NCBI GenBank assembly: GCA_037447655.1
Contig: JBBHKE010000779.1
Span: 1 to 44,837, forward strand
Direction of reading: 5' to 3'
DNA: 44,837 bases
Source: Zygnema cylindricum
Lineage: Eukaryota > Streptophyta > Zygnematophyceae > Zygnematales > Zygnemataceae
In this document: in pieces, positions 1 to 14,699 of the stretch
Layout: each line of letters begins with the position of its first letter
Position numbering within the stretch: the stretch's first letter is position 1
Program-made: the position numbers and the translations under genes
Notes under the pieces: generated by a model
The model's input: only the letters and a program-made list of their open reading frames with translations
Databases searched by the model: none
Told to the model about the DNA's origin: nothing

Positions 1-3000
1 ACTTAGCGATAACAAAAATTGTGACCTAAATTACACAAATTGTTAGCAATAACAAGAATTGTTTCCTAAATTACACAAACGGTTAGCAATTACAAGATTT
101 GTTACCTAAATTACACAAACTGTTAGCGATAACAAGAATTGTTACCTAAATTACAAAAACGATTAGCTATAACAAGAAATGTAACCTAAATTACACAAAC
201 TGTCAGCAATATCAAGAATTGTTACCTAAATTACACAAACGGTTAGCGATAACAGGAATTCGTACCTAACTTACACAAATTGTTAGCAATAACAGGACCT
301 GTTTCCTAAATTAAAGTAACTGTTAGCGATAACAAGAATTGTTACCTAAAATACACAAACAATAGCGATAACAAGAATTGTTACCTAAATTACAGAAACA
401 TGTAGCGATAACAAGAATTGTTACCTAAATTACAAAAACTGATAGCGATAACAGGAATTGGCACCTAACTTACACAAATTGTTGGCGCTAACAAGACCTG
501 TTACCTAAATTAAAAAAACTGTTAGCGATAACAAAAATTGTTACCTAACTTAACGAAACTGTTAGCAATAACAAGGATTTTTACCTAAATTACACAAACA
601 GTTAGCGATACCAAAAATTAATACCTAAATTAACCAAACAGTTAGTGATAACAAGAAAGTAAATTGTAAATTACACATATACTGTTTGCGCTTACAACAA
701 TTCTTACCTCACTTACACAAACAGTTAGCGATAACAAGAATTGTGACCTAAATTACACAAAATGTTAGCGATAACAAGAATTGTTACCTAAATTACAAAA
801 ATTGTTAGCGAAAACAAGAATTGTTACCTAAATTATATAAACAGTGAGCGATAACAACAATTGTTTCTTAAATTACACAAACGGTTAGTGATAACAAGAA
901 TTAGTACCTTAAGTACACAAACAGTTAGCGATAACAAAAATTGTTACCTTAATAATACAAACAGTTAGCTATAACAAGAATTGTTACCTAAATTATACAA
1001 AAAGTTAGCGATAACAAGAATTGTTACCTAAATTACACAAAGAGTTAGCGATAACAAAAATTGTGACCTAAATTACACAAACTGTTAGCAATAACAAGAT
1101 TTGTTACCTAAATTACAAAAATTGTTAGAGATAACAAGAATTGTTACCTAAATTACAGAAACAGTTTAAGCGATAACAAGAATTGACCTAAATTAGACAA
1201 ACAGTTAGCGATAACATGAATTGTTTCCTAAATTACACAAACGGTTAGCGATAACAAGAATTGTTACCTAAATTACACAAACTGTTAGCGATAACGAAAA
1301 CTGTTACCTAAATTAACCAAACAGTTAGTGATAACAGAAATTGTTATCTAAATTACACAAACTGTTTGCGCTTACAGGAATTGTTACCCAACTTACACAA
1401 AAGTTAGCGATAACAAGAATTGTTACTTAAACTACACAAATTGTTAGCGATAACAAGAATTGTTACCTAAATTACACAAACAGTTAGCGATAACAAGAAT
1501 TGTTACTTAAACTACAAAAATTGTTGAGATAACAAGAATTGTTACCTAAATTACACAAACAGTTAGCGATAACAAGAATTGTGACTTAAATTTCACAAAT
1601 TGTTAGCGATAACAATAAATGTTACCTAAATTACAAAAATTGTTAGCGATAACAAGAATTGTTACCCAAATTACAAAAGCTGTTAGCGATAACAGAAATT
1701 GTTACCTAAATTACACAAACACTGAGCCATAACAAGAATTGTTACCTAAATTACACAAACTGTAAGCGATAACAAAAATTGTTACTTAAACTACACAAAT
1801 TGTTAGCGATAACAAGAATTGTTACCTAAATTACACAAACACTTAGCGATAACAAAAATTGTGACCTAAATTACACAAATTGTTAGCGATTACAAGATTT
1901 GTTACCTAAATTACACAAACTGTTAGCGATAACAAGAATTTTTACCTAAATTACAAAAACGATTAGCTATAACAAAAAATGTAACCTAAATTACACAAAC
2001 AGTTAGCGATAAAAAGAATTGTTACCTAAATTACACAAAATTTTAGCGATAACAAGAATTGTTACCTAAATTACAAAAATTGTTAGAGATAACAACAATT
2101 GTTACCTAAATTACAGAAACAGTTAGCGATAACAAGAATTGTTTCTTAAATTACACAAAAGGTTAGTGATAACAAGAATTGGTACCTAAAGTACACAAAT
2201 AGTTAGCGATAACAATAATTGTTACCTAAATTACACAAACTATTAGTAATAACAAGATTGTTTCCCAAATTACACAAACGGTTAGCGATAACAAGATTTG
2301 TTACAAATATTACACAAACTGTTAGCGATAACAAGAATTGTTACCTAAATTACAAAAACTGTAAACGATAACAAGAAATGTAACCTAAATTACACAAACA
2401 GTTAGCGATAACAAGAATTATTACCTAAATTACAAAAACTGATAGCGATTAGAAGAATTGTCACCTAAATTGCACAAACAGTTAGCAATAACAAGAATTG
2501 TTACCTAAATTACACAAACAGTTAGCGATAACAAGAATTGTCTCCTTAATTACACAATCGCTTAGCGATAACAGGAATTAATACCTAAAGTACACAAACA
2601 GTTAGCGATAACAAGAATTGTGACCTAAAATACACAAACAGTTAGCGATAACAAGAATTATTACCTAAATTACACAAACTGCTAGCGATAACAATAATTG
2701 TAACATAAATTACACAAACTGTTAGCGATAACAAGAATTGTGACCTAAATTACACAAATAGTTAGCGATAACAAAAATTGTTACCTTAATTACAAAAACT
2801 GTTAGCGATAACAAGAATTGTGACCTAAATTACACAAATTGTTAGCAATAACAAGAATTGTTACCTAAATTACACAAACAGGAAGCGATAACAAGAATTG
2901 TCTCCTAAATTACACAATCGCTTAGCGAAAACAAGAATTGGTACCTAAAGTACACAAACACTTAGCGATAACAAAAATTGTGACCTAAATTACACAAACA

Positions 3001-3890
3001 GTTAGCAATAACAAGAATTGTTACCTAGATTACACAAACTGTTAGTGATAACAAGAATTGTAACCTTAATTACACAAACAGTTAGGGATAACAAGATTTT
3101 TTACCTAAATTACAAAAACTGTTAGCGATAACAAGAATTGTGACCTAAATTACACAAACTGTCAGCAATAACAAGAATTGTTACCTAAATTACACAAACA
3201 GTTAGCGATAACAAGAATTGTTTCCTAAATTACACAAACGGTTAGCGATAACAGGAATTCGTACCTAACTTACACAAATTGTTAGCAATAACAGGACCTG
3301 TTAGCTAAATTAAAGTAACTGTTAGCAAAAACAAGAATTGTTACCTAAAATACACAAACAGTTAGCGATAACAAGAATTGTTACCTAAATTACAGAAACA
3401 TGTAGCGATAACAAGAATTATTACCTAAATTACAAAAACTGATAGCGATTAGAAGAATTGTCACCTAAATTACACAAACAGTTAGCGATAACAAGAATTG
3501 TTTCCTGTTAGCGATAACAGGAATTGGCACCTAACTTACACAAATTGTTGGCGCTAACAAGACCTGTGACCTAAAATACACAAACAGTTAGCGATAACAA
3601 GAATTGTTACCTAAATTACACAAACATGTAGCGATAACAATAATTGTTACCTAAATTAAAAAAAAAGTTAGCGATAACAAGAATTGTTACCATAATTACA
3701 CAAACTGTTAGCGATAACAAGAATTATTATTTAAACTACACAAATTGTTAGCGATAACAAAAATTGTTACCTAAATTACACAAAGAGTTAGCGATAACAA
3801 AAATTGTGACCTTAATTACACAAACTGTTAGCAATAACAAGATTTGTTACCTAAATTACAAAAATTGTTAGAGATAACAAGAATTGTTAA

Positions 3891-4628
3891 TTGGTACCTA
3901 ACTTACACAAATTGTTAGCGATAACAAGACCTGTTACCTAAATTAAAGAAACTGTTAGCGTTAACAAGAATTATTACCTAACTTAAAGAAACATTTAGCG
4001 ATATAAGAATTTTTACATAAATTACACAAACAGTTAGCGATATCAAAAATTGTTACCTAAATTAACCAAACAGTTAGCGATAACAGGAAAGTAAATTGTA
4101 AATTACACATACTGTTTGTGCTTACAGCAATTGTTACCTAAGTTACACAAACAGTTAGCGATAACAAGAATTCTGACCTAAATTACACAAAATGTTAGCG
4201 ATAACAAAAATTATTACCTAAATTACACAAATTGTTACCAATAACAAGAATTGTTACCTAAATTACACAAACTGTTACCAATAACAAGAATTGTTACCTA
4301 AATTACACAAACAGTTAGCGATAACAAGAATTTTTTCCTAAATTACACAAACGGTTAGCGATAACAAGAATTGTTACCTAAATTACACAAACTGTTAGCG
4401 ATAACACGAATTGTTACCTAAATTACAAAAATTGGTGGTGATAACAAGAATTGTTACCTAAATTACACAAACAGTTAGCGATAACAAGAATTGTTTCCTA
4501 AATTACACCAAAGGTTAGCGATAACCCGAATTGGTACCTAAAGTACACAAACAGTTAGCGATAACAAGAATTGTAACCTAAATTACACAAATTGTTAGCG
4601 ATAACAAGAATTGTTACCTAAATTACAG
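3891..4628. repeat. Satellite block, copy 1 of a 4.08-kb-offset duplication
   Basis: This stretch of variant monomers (TTGGTACCTAACTTACAC, ACATTTAGCGATATAAG, GTTAGCGATATCAAAAATTG, AGGAAAGTAAATTGTAAATT and others) recurs in the same order at 7,973-8,790. The offset is 4,082 bases at the start and 4,162 after an 80-base (two-monomer) insertion in the second copy. The left edge is abrupt: the preceding monomer is cut at GAATTGTTA before ATTGGTACC. This looks like a block moved or duplicated by unequal exchange. Confidence 0.85.
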
Positions 4629-4740
4629 AAACATGTAGCGATAACAAGAATTGTTACCTAAATTACAAAAACTGATAGCGATTAGAAGAATTATCACCTA
4701 AATTACACAAACACTTAGCGATAACAAGAATTGTTCCTAA

Positions 4741-5930
4741 ATTACAAAAACTATTAGCTATAACAAGAAATGTAACCTAAATTACACAAATTGTTAGTGA
4801 TAACAAGATTTGTAACCTAAATTACAAAAACTGTTAGCGATAACAAGAATTAAGACCTAAATTCCACAAATTGTTAGCGATAACAAGAATTGTTACCTAA
4901 ATTACACAAACAGTTAGCGATAACAAGAATTGTTACCTCAATTACACAAACTGTTAGCGATAACAAGAATTGTAACCTAAATTACACAAACAGTTAGCGA
5001 TAAAAAAAATTGTGACCTAAATCACACAAATTGTTAGCGATAACAAAAATTGTTACCTAAATTACACAAACAGTTAGCTATAAAAAGAATTCTTTCCTAA
5101 ATTACACAAACGGTTAGCGATTACAAGATTTGTTACCTAAATTACACAAACTGTTTGCGATAACAAGAATTGTTACCTAAATTACAAAAACGATTAGCTA
5201 TAACAAAAAATGTAACCTAAATTACACAAACAGTTAGCGATAACAAGAATTTTAACCTAAATTACACAAACTGTTAGCGATAACAAGAATTGTAACCTAT
5301 ATTACACAAACTGTTAGAGATAACAAAAATTGTTACCTAAATTACACAAACATGTAGCGATAACAAGAATTGTGACCTAAATTACAAAAACTGATAGCGA
5401 TTAGAAGAATTGTCACCTAAATTACACAAACAGTTAGCAATAACAAAAATTGTGACCTAAATTGCACAAATTGTTAGCAATAACAAGAATTGTTTCCTAA
5501 ATTACACAAACGGTTAGCGATTACAAGAATTGTTACCTAAATTACACAAAATGTTAGCGATAACAAGAATTGTTACCTAAATTACAAAAACAATTAGCTA
5601 TAACAAGAAATGTAACCTAAATTACACAAACAGTTAGCGATAACAAGAATTGTTACCTAAATTACACAAACTGTTAGCGATAACAAAAATTGTAACCTAT
5701 ATTACACAAACTGTTAGAGATAACAAAAATTGTTACGCAATTAGAAGAATTGTCACCTAAATTACACAATCAGTTAGCAATAACAAGAATTGTTACCTAA
5801 ATTACACAAACAGTTAGCGATAACAAGAATTGTCTCCTAAATTACACAATCGCTTAGCGATTAACAGGAATTGGTACCTAAAGTACACAAACAGTTAGCG
5901 ATAACAAGAATTGTTACCTAAATTACACAA
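4741..5930. repeat. Satellite block, copy 1 of a 1,622-bp-offset duplication
   Basis: About 1.19 kb of variant monomers is repeated at 6,363-7,552 at a constant offset of 1,622 bases. Diagnostic variants in the same order are ATTAGCTATAACAAGAAATG, AATTAAGACCTAAATTCCAC, GTTAGCTATAAAAAGAATTC, the broken monomer TTGTTACGCAATTAGAAG, and CGCTTAGCGATTAACAGG. Because 1,622 is not a multiple of 40, the unit includes broken monomers. It is therefore a segmental duplication and not simple register slippage. Confidence 0.88.
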
Positions 5931-6362
5931 ACATGTAGCAATAACAAGAATTGTTACCTAAATTACAAAAACTGATAGCAATTAGAAGAATTATCACCTA
6001 AATTACACAAACAGTTAGCAATAACAAGAATTGTTACCTAAATTACACAAACAGTTAGCGATAACAAGAATTGTCTCCTAAATAACACAATCGCTTAGCG
6101 ATTAACAGGAATTGGTACCTAAAGTACACAAACTGTAAGCGATAACAAGAATTGTTACTTAAACTACACAAATTGTTAGCGATAACAAGAATTGTTACCT
6201 AAATTACACAAACACTTAGCGATAACAAAAATTGTGACCTAAATTACACAAATTGTTAGCAATAACAAGAATTGTTTCCTAAATTACACAAACGGTTAGC
6301 GATTACAAGAATTGTTACCTAAATTACACAAACTGTTAGCGATAACAAGAATTGTTACCTAA

Positions 6363-7552
6363 ATTACAAAAACTATTAGCTATAACAAGAAATGTAACCT
6401 AAATTACACAAACTGTTAGTGATAACAAGAATTGTAACCTAAATTACAAAAACTGTTAGCGATAACAAGAATTAAGACCTAAATTCCACAAATTGTTAGC
6501 GATAACAAGAATTGTTACCTAAATTACACAAACAGTTAGCGATAACAAGAATTGTTACCTAAATTACACAAACTGTTAGCGATAACAAGAATTGTAACCT
6601 AAATTACACAAACAGTTAGCGATAACAAAAATTGTGACCTAAATTACACAAATTGTTAGCGATAACAAAAATTGTTACCTAAATTACACAAACAGTTAGC
6701 TATAAAAAGAATTCTTTCCTAAATTACACAAACGGTTAGCGATTACAAGATTTGTTACCTAAATTACACAAACTGTTAGCGATAACAAGAATTGTTACCT
6801 AAATTACAAAAACGATTAGCTATAACAAAAAATGTAACCTAAATTACACAAACAGTTAGCGATAACAAGAATTTTAACCTAAATTACACAAACTGTTAGC
6901 GATAACAAGAATTGTAACCTATATTACACAAACTGTTAGAGATAACAAAAATTGTTACCTAAATTACACAAACATGTAGCGATAACAAGAATTGTGACCT
7001 AAATTACAAAAACTGATAGCGATTAGAAGAATTGTCACCTAAATTACACAAACAGTTAGCAATAACAAAAATTGTGACCTAAATTGCACAAATTGTTAGC
7101 AATAACAAGAATTGTTTCCTAAATTACACAAACGGTTAGCGATTACAAGAATTGTTACCTAAATTACACAAACTGTTAGCGATAACAAGAATTGTTACCT
7201 AAATTACAAAAACAATTAGCTATAACAAGAAATGTAACCTAAATTACACAAACAGTTAGCGATAACAAGAATTGTTACCTAAATTACACAAACTGTTAGC
7301 GATAACAAAAATTGTAACCTATATTACACAAACTGTTAGAGATAACAAAAATTGTTACGCAATTAGAAGAATTGTCACCTAAATTACACAAACAGTTAGC
7401 AATAACAAGAATTGTTACCTAAATTACACAAACAGTTAGCGATAACAAGAATTGTCTCCTAAATTACACAATCGCTTAGCGATTAACAGGAATTGGTACC
7501 TAAAGTACACAAACAGTTAGCGATAACAAGAATTGTTACCTAAATTACACAA
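6363..7552. repeat. Satellite block, copy 2 of a 1,622-bp-offset duplication
   Basis: Near-identical copy of 4,741-5,930, with only scattered substitutions, so the duplication is recent relative to monomer divergence. Confidence 0.88.
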
Positions 7553-7972
7553 ACTGTTAGCGATAACAAGAATTATAACCTAAATTACAAAAACTGTTAG
7601 CGATAACAAGAATTGTGACCTAAATTACACAAATTGCTAGCGATAACAAGAATTGTTACCTAAATTGCACAAACAGTTAGCAATAACAAGAATTGTCTCC
7701 TAAATTACACAATCGCTTAGCGATAACAGGAATTGGTAATTAAAGTACACAAACAGTTAGAGATAACAAGAATTGTAACCTAAATGACACAAACAGTTAG
7801 CGATAACAATAATTGTTACCTAAATTACACAAATTGTTAGCGATAACAAGAATTGTGACCTAAATTACACAAACTGTTAGCAATAACAAGAATTGTTACC
7901 TAAATTACACAAACAGTTAGCGATAACAAGAATTGTTTCCTAAATTACACAAACGGTTAGCGATAACAGGAA

Positions 7973-8790
7973 TTGGTACCTAACTTACACAAATTGTTAG
8001 CGATAACAAGACCTGTTACCTAAATTAAAGAAACTGTTAGCGTTAACAAGAATTATTACCTAACTTAAAGAAACATTTAGCGATATAAGAATTTTTACAT
8101 AAATTACACAAACAGTTAGCGATAACAAAAGTTGTTACTTAAACTACTCAAATTGTTACCGATAACAAGAATTGTTACCTAAATTACACAAACAGTTAGC
8201 GATATCAAAAATTGTTACCTAAATTAACCAAACAGTTAGCGATAACAGGAAAGTAAATTGTAAATTACACATACTGTTTGTGCTTACAGCAATTGTTACC
8301 TAAGTTACACAAACAGTTAGCGATAACAAGAATTCTGACCTAAATTACACAAAATGTTAGCGATAACAAAAATTATTACCTAAATTACACAAATTGTTAC
8401 CAATAACAAGAATTGTTACCTAAATTACACAAACTGTTACCAATAACAAGAATTGTTACCTAAATTACACAAACAGTTAGCGATAACAAGAATTTTTTCC
8501 TAAATTACACAAACGGTTAGCGATAACAAGAATTGTTACCTAAATTACACAAACTGTTAGCGATAACAAGAATTGTTACCTAAATTACAAAAATTGGTGG
8601 CGATAACAAGAATTGTTACCTAAATTACACAAACAGTTAGCGATAACAAGAATTGTTTCCTAAATTACACCAAAGGTTAGCGATAACACGAATTGGTACC
8701 TAAATTACACAAACAGTTAGCGATAACAAGAATTGTAACCTAAATTACACAAATTGTTAGCGATAACAAGAATTGTTACCTAAATTACAG
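7973..8790. repeat. Satellite block, copy 2 of a 4.08-kb-offset duplication
   Basis: Second copy of the variant-monomer series at 3,891-4,628. It differs by point changes and by two extra monomers near 8,120-8,200 (TTACTTAAACTACTCAAATT). Confidence 0.85.
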
Positions 8791-8820
8791 CAAACCGTTA
8801 GCGATAACAAGAATTGTAAC

Positions 8821-9300
8821 CTAAATTACACAAACAGTTAGCAATAACAAAAATTGTTACCTAAATTAACCAAACAAGTAGCGATATTAGGAATTGTTAT
8901 CTAAATTTCACAAACTGTTTGCGCTTACAGGAATTGTTACCTAACTTACACAAACTGTTAGCGATAACAAGAATTAGTACCTAAATTACACAAACTGTTA
9001 GCGATAACAAGAATTGTTACTTAAACTACACAAATTGTTAGCGATAACAAAAATTGTTACCTAAACTACACAAACAGTTAGCAATAACAAAAATTGTTAC
9101 CTAAATTAACCAAACAAGTAGCGATATTAGGAATTGTTATCTAAATTTCACAAACTGTTTGCGCTTACAGCAATTGTTACCTAACTTACACAAACTGTTA
9201 GCGATAACAAGAATTAGTACCTAAATTACACAAACTGTTAGCGATAACAAGAATTGTTACTTAAACTACACAAATTGTTAGCGATAAGAAAAATTGTTAC
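8821..9300. repeat. Two tandem 240-bp higher-order units
   Basis: 8,821-9,060 and 9,061-9,300 match monomer by monomer at an offset of exactly 240 bases (six 40-bp monomers). Marker variants such as CAAGTAGCGATATTAGGAA and GTTTGCGCTTACAG sit in the same slots. It is a local higher-order repeat of six monomers. Confidence 0.85.
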
Positions 9301-12300
9301 CTAAACTACACAAACAGTTAGCGATAACAAAAATTGTGACCTAAATAACACAAACTATTAGCGATAACAAGAATTGTTACCTAAATTACAGAAACATGTA
9401 GCGATAACAAGAATTGTTACCTAAATTACAAAAACTGATAGCGATTAGAAGAATTATCACCTAAATTACACAAATAGGTAACGATAACAAGAATTGTTTC
9501 CTAAATTACACAAACTGTTAGCGATAACAAGAATTGTTACCTTAATTACAAAAGTTGTTAGCGATAACAAGAATTGTGACCTAAATGACACAAATTGTTA
9601 GCGATAACAAGAATTGTTACCTAAATTACAGAAACATGTAGCGATAACAAGAATTGTTACCTAAATTACACAAACTGTTAGCGATAACAAAAATTGTGAC
9701 CTAAATTACACAAACACTTAGCGATAACAATAATTGGTACCTAACTTACACAAACTGTTTGCCCTTACAAAAATTGTGACGTAAAATACACAAACTGTTA
9801 GCGATAACAAGAATTGTTACCTTAATTACAAAATTTGTTAGCGATAACAAGAATTGTGACCTAAATTACACAAACAGTTAGCGATAACAAGAATTGTCTC
9901 CTAAATTACACAATTGCTTAGCGATAACAGGAATTGGTACCCAAAGTACACAAACAGTTAGCGATAACAAGAATTGTGACCTAAATTACACAAACACTTA
10001 GCGATAACAAGAATTGTTACCTAAAATACACAACTGTTAGGGATTAGAAGAATTCTCATCTAAATTACACAAACAATTAGCGATAACAAGAATTGTTTCC
10101 TAAATTACACAAACGGTTAGCGATAACAGGAATTTTTACCTAACTTACACAAATTGTTAGCGATAACAAGACCTGTTACCTAAATTAAAGAAACTGTTAG
10201 CGATAACAAGAATTATTACCTAACTTAACGAAACAGTTAGCGATAACAAAAATTGTTACTTAAACTACACAAATTGTTACCGATAACAAGAATTGTTACC
10301 TAAATTACACAAACATGTAGCGATAACAAGAATTATTACCTAAATTACAAAAACTGATAGCGATTAGAAGAATTGTCACCTAAATTAGATAAACAGTTAG
10401 CAATAACAAAAATTGTTACCTAAATTACACAAACAGTTAGCAATAACAACAATTGTCTCCTAAATTACACAATTGCTTAGCGATTAACAGGAATTAGTAC
10501 CTAAAGTACACAAACAGTTAGCGATAACAAGAAATGTGACCTAAATTACACAAAAAGTTAGCGATAACAAGAATTGTTACCTAAATGACACAAACTGTTA
10601 GCGATAACAAGAATAGTACCCTAAATTACACAAACTTTTAGCGATAATAAGAAATGTTACCTAAATTACACAAACTGTTAGCGAAAACAAGAATTGATAC
10701 CTAAATTAACCAAAAAGTTAGCGATAACATAAATTGTTACCTAAATTACACAAACTATTAGCGATAACAGGATTTGTTACCTAAATTACACAAACTGTTA
10801 GCGATAACAAGAATTGTTACCTAAATTACACAAAGTGTTAGCAATAACAAAAATTGTTACCTAAATTACACAAGTAGTTAGCGATAACAAGAATTGTTTA
10901 CTAAATTACACAAATGGTTAGCAATAACAAGAATTGGTACCTAACTTACACAAAGTGTTAGCGATAACAAGAATTGTGACCTAAATTACAAAAACTATTA
11001 GCGATAACAAGAATTGTTACCTAAATTACACAAACTGTTAGCGATAACAAGAATTGTTATCGAACTTACAAAAACTGTTAGCGATAACAAAAATTGTTAC
11101 CTAAATTACACAAACAATTAGCGATAACAAGAATTGTTTCTTAATTTACACAAAAGGTTAGCGATAACAAGAATTGTTACCTAAATTACAAAAACTGTTA
11201 GCGATAACAAGACTTGTTACCTAAATTACAGAAACAGTTAACGATAACAAGAATTGTTTCCTAAATAACACAAACGGTTAGCGATAACAGGAAATGGTAC
11301 CTAAATTAACCAAACAGTTAGCGATAACATAAATTGTTACCTAAATTACACAAACTATTAGCGATAACAGGATTTGTTACCTAAATTACACAAACTGTTA
11401 GCGATAACAAGAATTGTTACCTACCTTACAAAAACTATTAGCGATATGAAGAATTGTTACCTAAATTACACAAACTGTTAGCGATAAAAAGAAATGTTAC
11501 CTAAATTACACAAACAATAATCAATAACAAGAATTGTTACCTAAATTAACCAAACAGTTAGCGATAACAGGAATTGTTATCTAAATTACACAAACAGTTT
11601 GCGTTTACAGGAATTGTTACCTAACTTACACAAACTGTTAGATAAAACAAGAATTTTTACCTAAATTACACAAACAGTTAGCAATAACAAGAATTGTTAC
11701 CTAAATTACAAAAATTGTTAGCGATAACAAGAATTGTGACCTGAATTACACAAACTGTTAGCGATAACAAGAGTTGTTACCAAAATTACAGAAACAGTTA
11801 CAATATCAAGAATTGTTTCTAAATTACACAAACGGTTAGCGATAACAGGGATTGGTACCTAAAGAACACAAACAGTTAGCGATAACAAGAATTGTTACCT
11901 AAATTAAACAAACAGTTAGAGATAACAGTAATTGTTATCTAAATTACACAAACTGTTTGCGCTTACACGAAATGTTACCTAACTTACACAAACTGTTAAC
12001 GATAGCCAGAATTGTTACCTAAATTATAAAAACTGTTAGCGATAACAAGAATTGTGACCTAAATAACACAAAATGTTAGTGATAACAAGAATTGTTACCT
12101 AAATTACACAATCAGTTAGCGATAACAAGAATTGTTTCCTAAATTACACAAACGGTTAGCGATAAAAAGAATTGTTACCTAAATTACAAAAACTGTTAAC
12201 GATAACAAGAATTGTTACCTAAATTAACCAAACAGTTAGCGGTAACAAGAATTGTTACCTAAATTACACAAACTATTAGCGATAACAATAATTGTTGCCT

Positions 12301-13622
12301 AAATTACACAAACTGTTAGCGATAACAAAAATTGTTACCTAACTTACACAAACTGTTAGCGAAACAAGAATTGTTACCTGAATTACAAAAACCGTCAGCG
12401 ATAACAAGAATTGTTACCTAAATTACACAAACTGTTATCAATAACAACAATTGTTACCTAAATTACACAAACAGTTAGCGATAACAATTATTGTTTTCTA
12501 AATTACACAAACGGTTAGCGATAACAAGAATTAATACCTAAATTAACCAAACAGTTAGCGATAACAGGAATTATTACCTAAATTACATAAATGTTAGTGA
12601 TGATAGGATTCGTTACCTAAATTACACAAACTGTTAGCGATAACAAGAATTGTTACCTACCTTACAAAAACTATTAGCGATATGAAGAATTGTTACCTAA
12701 ATTACACAAACTGTTAGCGATAAAAAGAATTGTTACCTAAATTAACCAAACAGTTAGCGATAACAGGAATTGTTATCTAAATTACACAAACTATTTGCGC
12801 TTACAGGAATTATTACCTAACTTACACAAACAGTTAGCAATAACAAGAATTGTTACCTAAATTACAAAAATTGTTAGCGATAACAACAATTGTGACCTGA
12901 ATTACACAAACTGTTAGCGATAACAAGAGTTGTTACCAAAATTACAGAAACAGTTACAATATCAAGAATTGTTTCTAAATTACACAAAAGGTTAGCGATA
13001 ACAGGGATTGGTACCTAAAGGACACAAACAGTTAGCGATAACATGAATTGTTACCTTAATTACACAAACTGTTAGCGATAACAAGAATTGTTACTTAAAC
13101 TACACAAATTGTTAGCGATAACAAGAATTGTTACCTAAATTACACAAACAGTTAGCGATAACAAAAATTGTTACCTAAATTAACGAAACAGTTAGCGATA
13201 ACAACAATTGTTATCTAAATTACACAAACTGTTTGCGCTTACAGGAATTGTTACCTAACTTACACAAACTGTTAGCGATAACAAGAATTAGTACCTAAAT
13301 TACACAAACAGTTAGCGATAACAAGAATTGTTACCTTAATTACAAAAACTGTTAGCGATAACAAGAATTGTGACCTAAATTACACAAACTGTTAGTGATA
13401 ATAAGAATTGTTTCCCAAATTACACAAACAGTTAGCGATAACAAGAGCTGTCTCCTAAATTACAGAAACAGTTAGCGATAACACGAATTCGTACCTAAAG
13501 TACAGAAACAGTTAGCGATAACAAGAATTGTGACCTAAATTACACAAACAGTTAGCGATAACAAGAATTGTTTCCTAAATTACACAAACGGTTAGCAATA
13601 ACAGGAATTGGTACCTAACTTA

Positions 13623-14699
13623 TGTTTTTTTTCTTGGAAAGCTTTCAGTCTCAGAGCAACGCAGTTGCTATATAGACAGAGGAGCGCAGCTGCTATATGT
13701 TTATTTGAGGCAGCTGGTGCCACTAAAGAAGATAAAGAAGCACTGGCAGTTGCCATGATAATCAATTGTGCAAAGAGGAAACTCTCACGAAATCCCACAA
13801 ACAACAACTTTCACAATGAAGCCCCAAATAAACTAGACACACCCTAGGTCTGCAAATTTGCCACAATATAAAATATACACCAAGGAAACCATATGCAGAA
13901 TTTCACAAAGTTCTACCAAAAGATCACAATGATCTTATAATTCAAACACACCCAAAAACTGCTTCGCAATTTTCCTACACAACAATCCTACTATTCTTAA
14001 AGTAATCTAAGTCCTATATATACAAGTGAGCCCACAGTTGATCACATCGTACTACAACTATCGTGGTTAATTGGTACATTACTCCTTCATTAACAAAATC
14101 CCACCTTCGAATGCACATATTTATTTACACCAATCAGACAGCCACTAGAAATGAAATTGTACGCGGTTAAAGTTCGTCCGCTGAAATGACGGTACAGTCA
14201 ATACTTCTCTTCAAAAATGACGGCGGACTTCGTCGCTTTCCACGTATTCTTTCATCACCGAAGATGAACCTCCATGTGTAACTTTGGTCCTCAAATGTAA
14301 TTCTACCTTTTTTTCTAGAATAACCAAACTTGACTTTCTCACGGACCGACATGTGTGCCTGGAGTGCACCAAATCTGTGTACTCCTATTCGAGTTTACAT
14401 ACTCACTAAATCATGTCCTCGTCGATTTATCTTCACACAAAATGACTCATATTCAGAACACCTTTCTTGCGTAGACTGCTATAGCTGCTATGACTCTGCT
14501 ACGACTGCTATGACTGCAATGACTGCTATGATCTATCAGCGCAGCTGTGATATTAGAGCAGCGCAGCTGCGATGTCAGATCAGAGCAGCATAGCAACACA
14601 GCAACAAGTGTAGAGTGCTCAAGGTTTCTAGCTGCGATGTCAGACTTAGCGCAGCATGGTAGCAAGATATAGAGAGAACTCAAGGTTTCCAAAACAACA
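13623..14699 (-). mobile_element. Copia LTR, family X, copy 1
   Basis: 1,077 bp beginning TG and ending CA, with TGTT/AACA ends, set directly in the satellite after ACTTA. It matches 17,972-19,048 base for base in length and at roughly 96 per cent in a sampled 120-base stretch. The minus-strand orientation is taken from copy 2, where a polypurine tract and copia pol follow. Visible contents are a GCAGC/GCTGC-rich zone, short ACTGCTATG-type repeats near 14,477-14,533, and a weak TATA-like stretch near 14,391. The satellite flank to its left is also shared with copy 2, so this is a duplicated junction and not a second independent insertion. No polypurine tract or primer-binding site follows at 14,700. 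Confidence 0.8.

Larger units (their letters stand above)
1..13622. repeat. 40-bp satellite array 1
   Basis: Continuous head-to-tail tandem repeat with a 40-bp period; on many lines successive copies fall exactly 40 bases apart. By length this is about 340 monomers. The core reads TTAGCGATAACAAGAATTGT, followed by TACCTAAATTACACAAAC and a variable 2-3 base link. Recurrent variant monomers exist, for example TTTGCGCTTACAGGAATTG, GCGATTAGAAGAATTGTC and TCGCTTAGCGATTAACAGG. Their repeated order shows larger duplications inside the array. No open reading frame persists, since TAG and TAA recur in every monomer. The array begins before the window and ends at a copia LTR insertion. I do not recognise this satellite; centromeric or pericentromeric location is an inference. 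Confidence 0.97.

Noticed and set aside
1-13622. CRISPR-like array
   Set aside because: Copies are contiguous 40-bp monomers that all resemble one another, with no unique spacers and no cas genes; the setting is eukaryotic.
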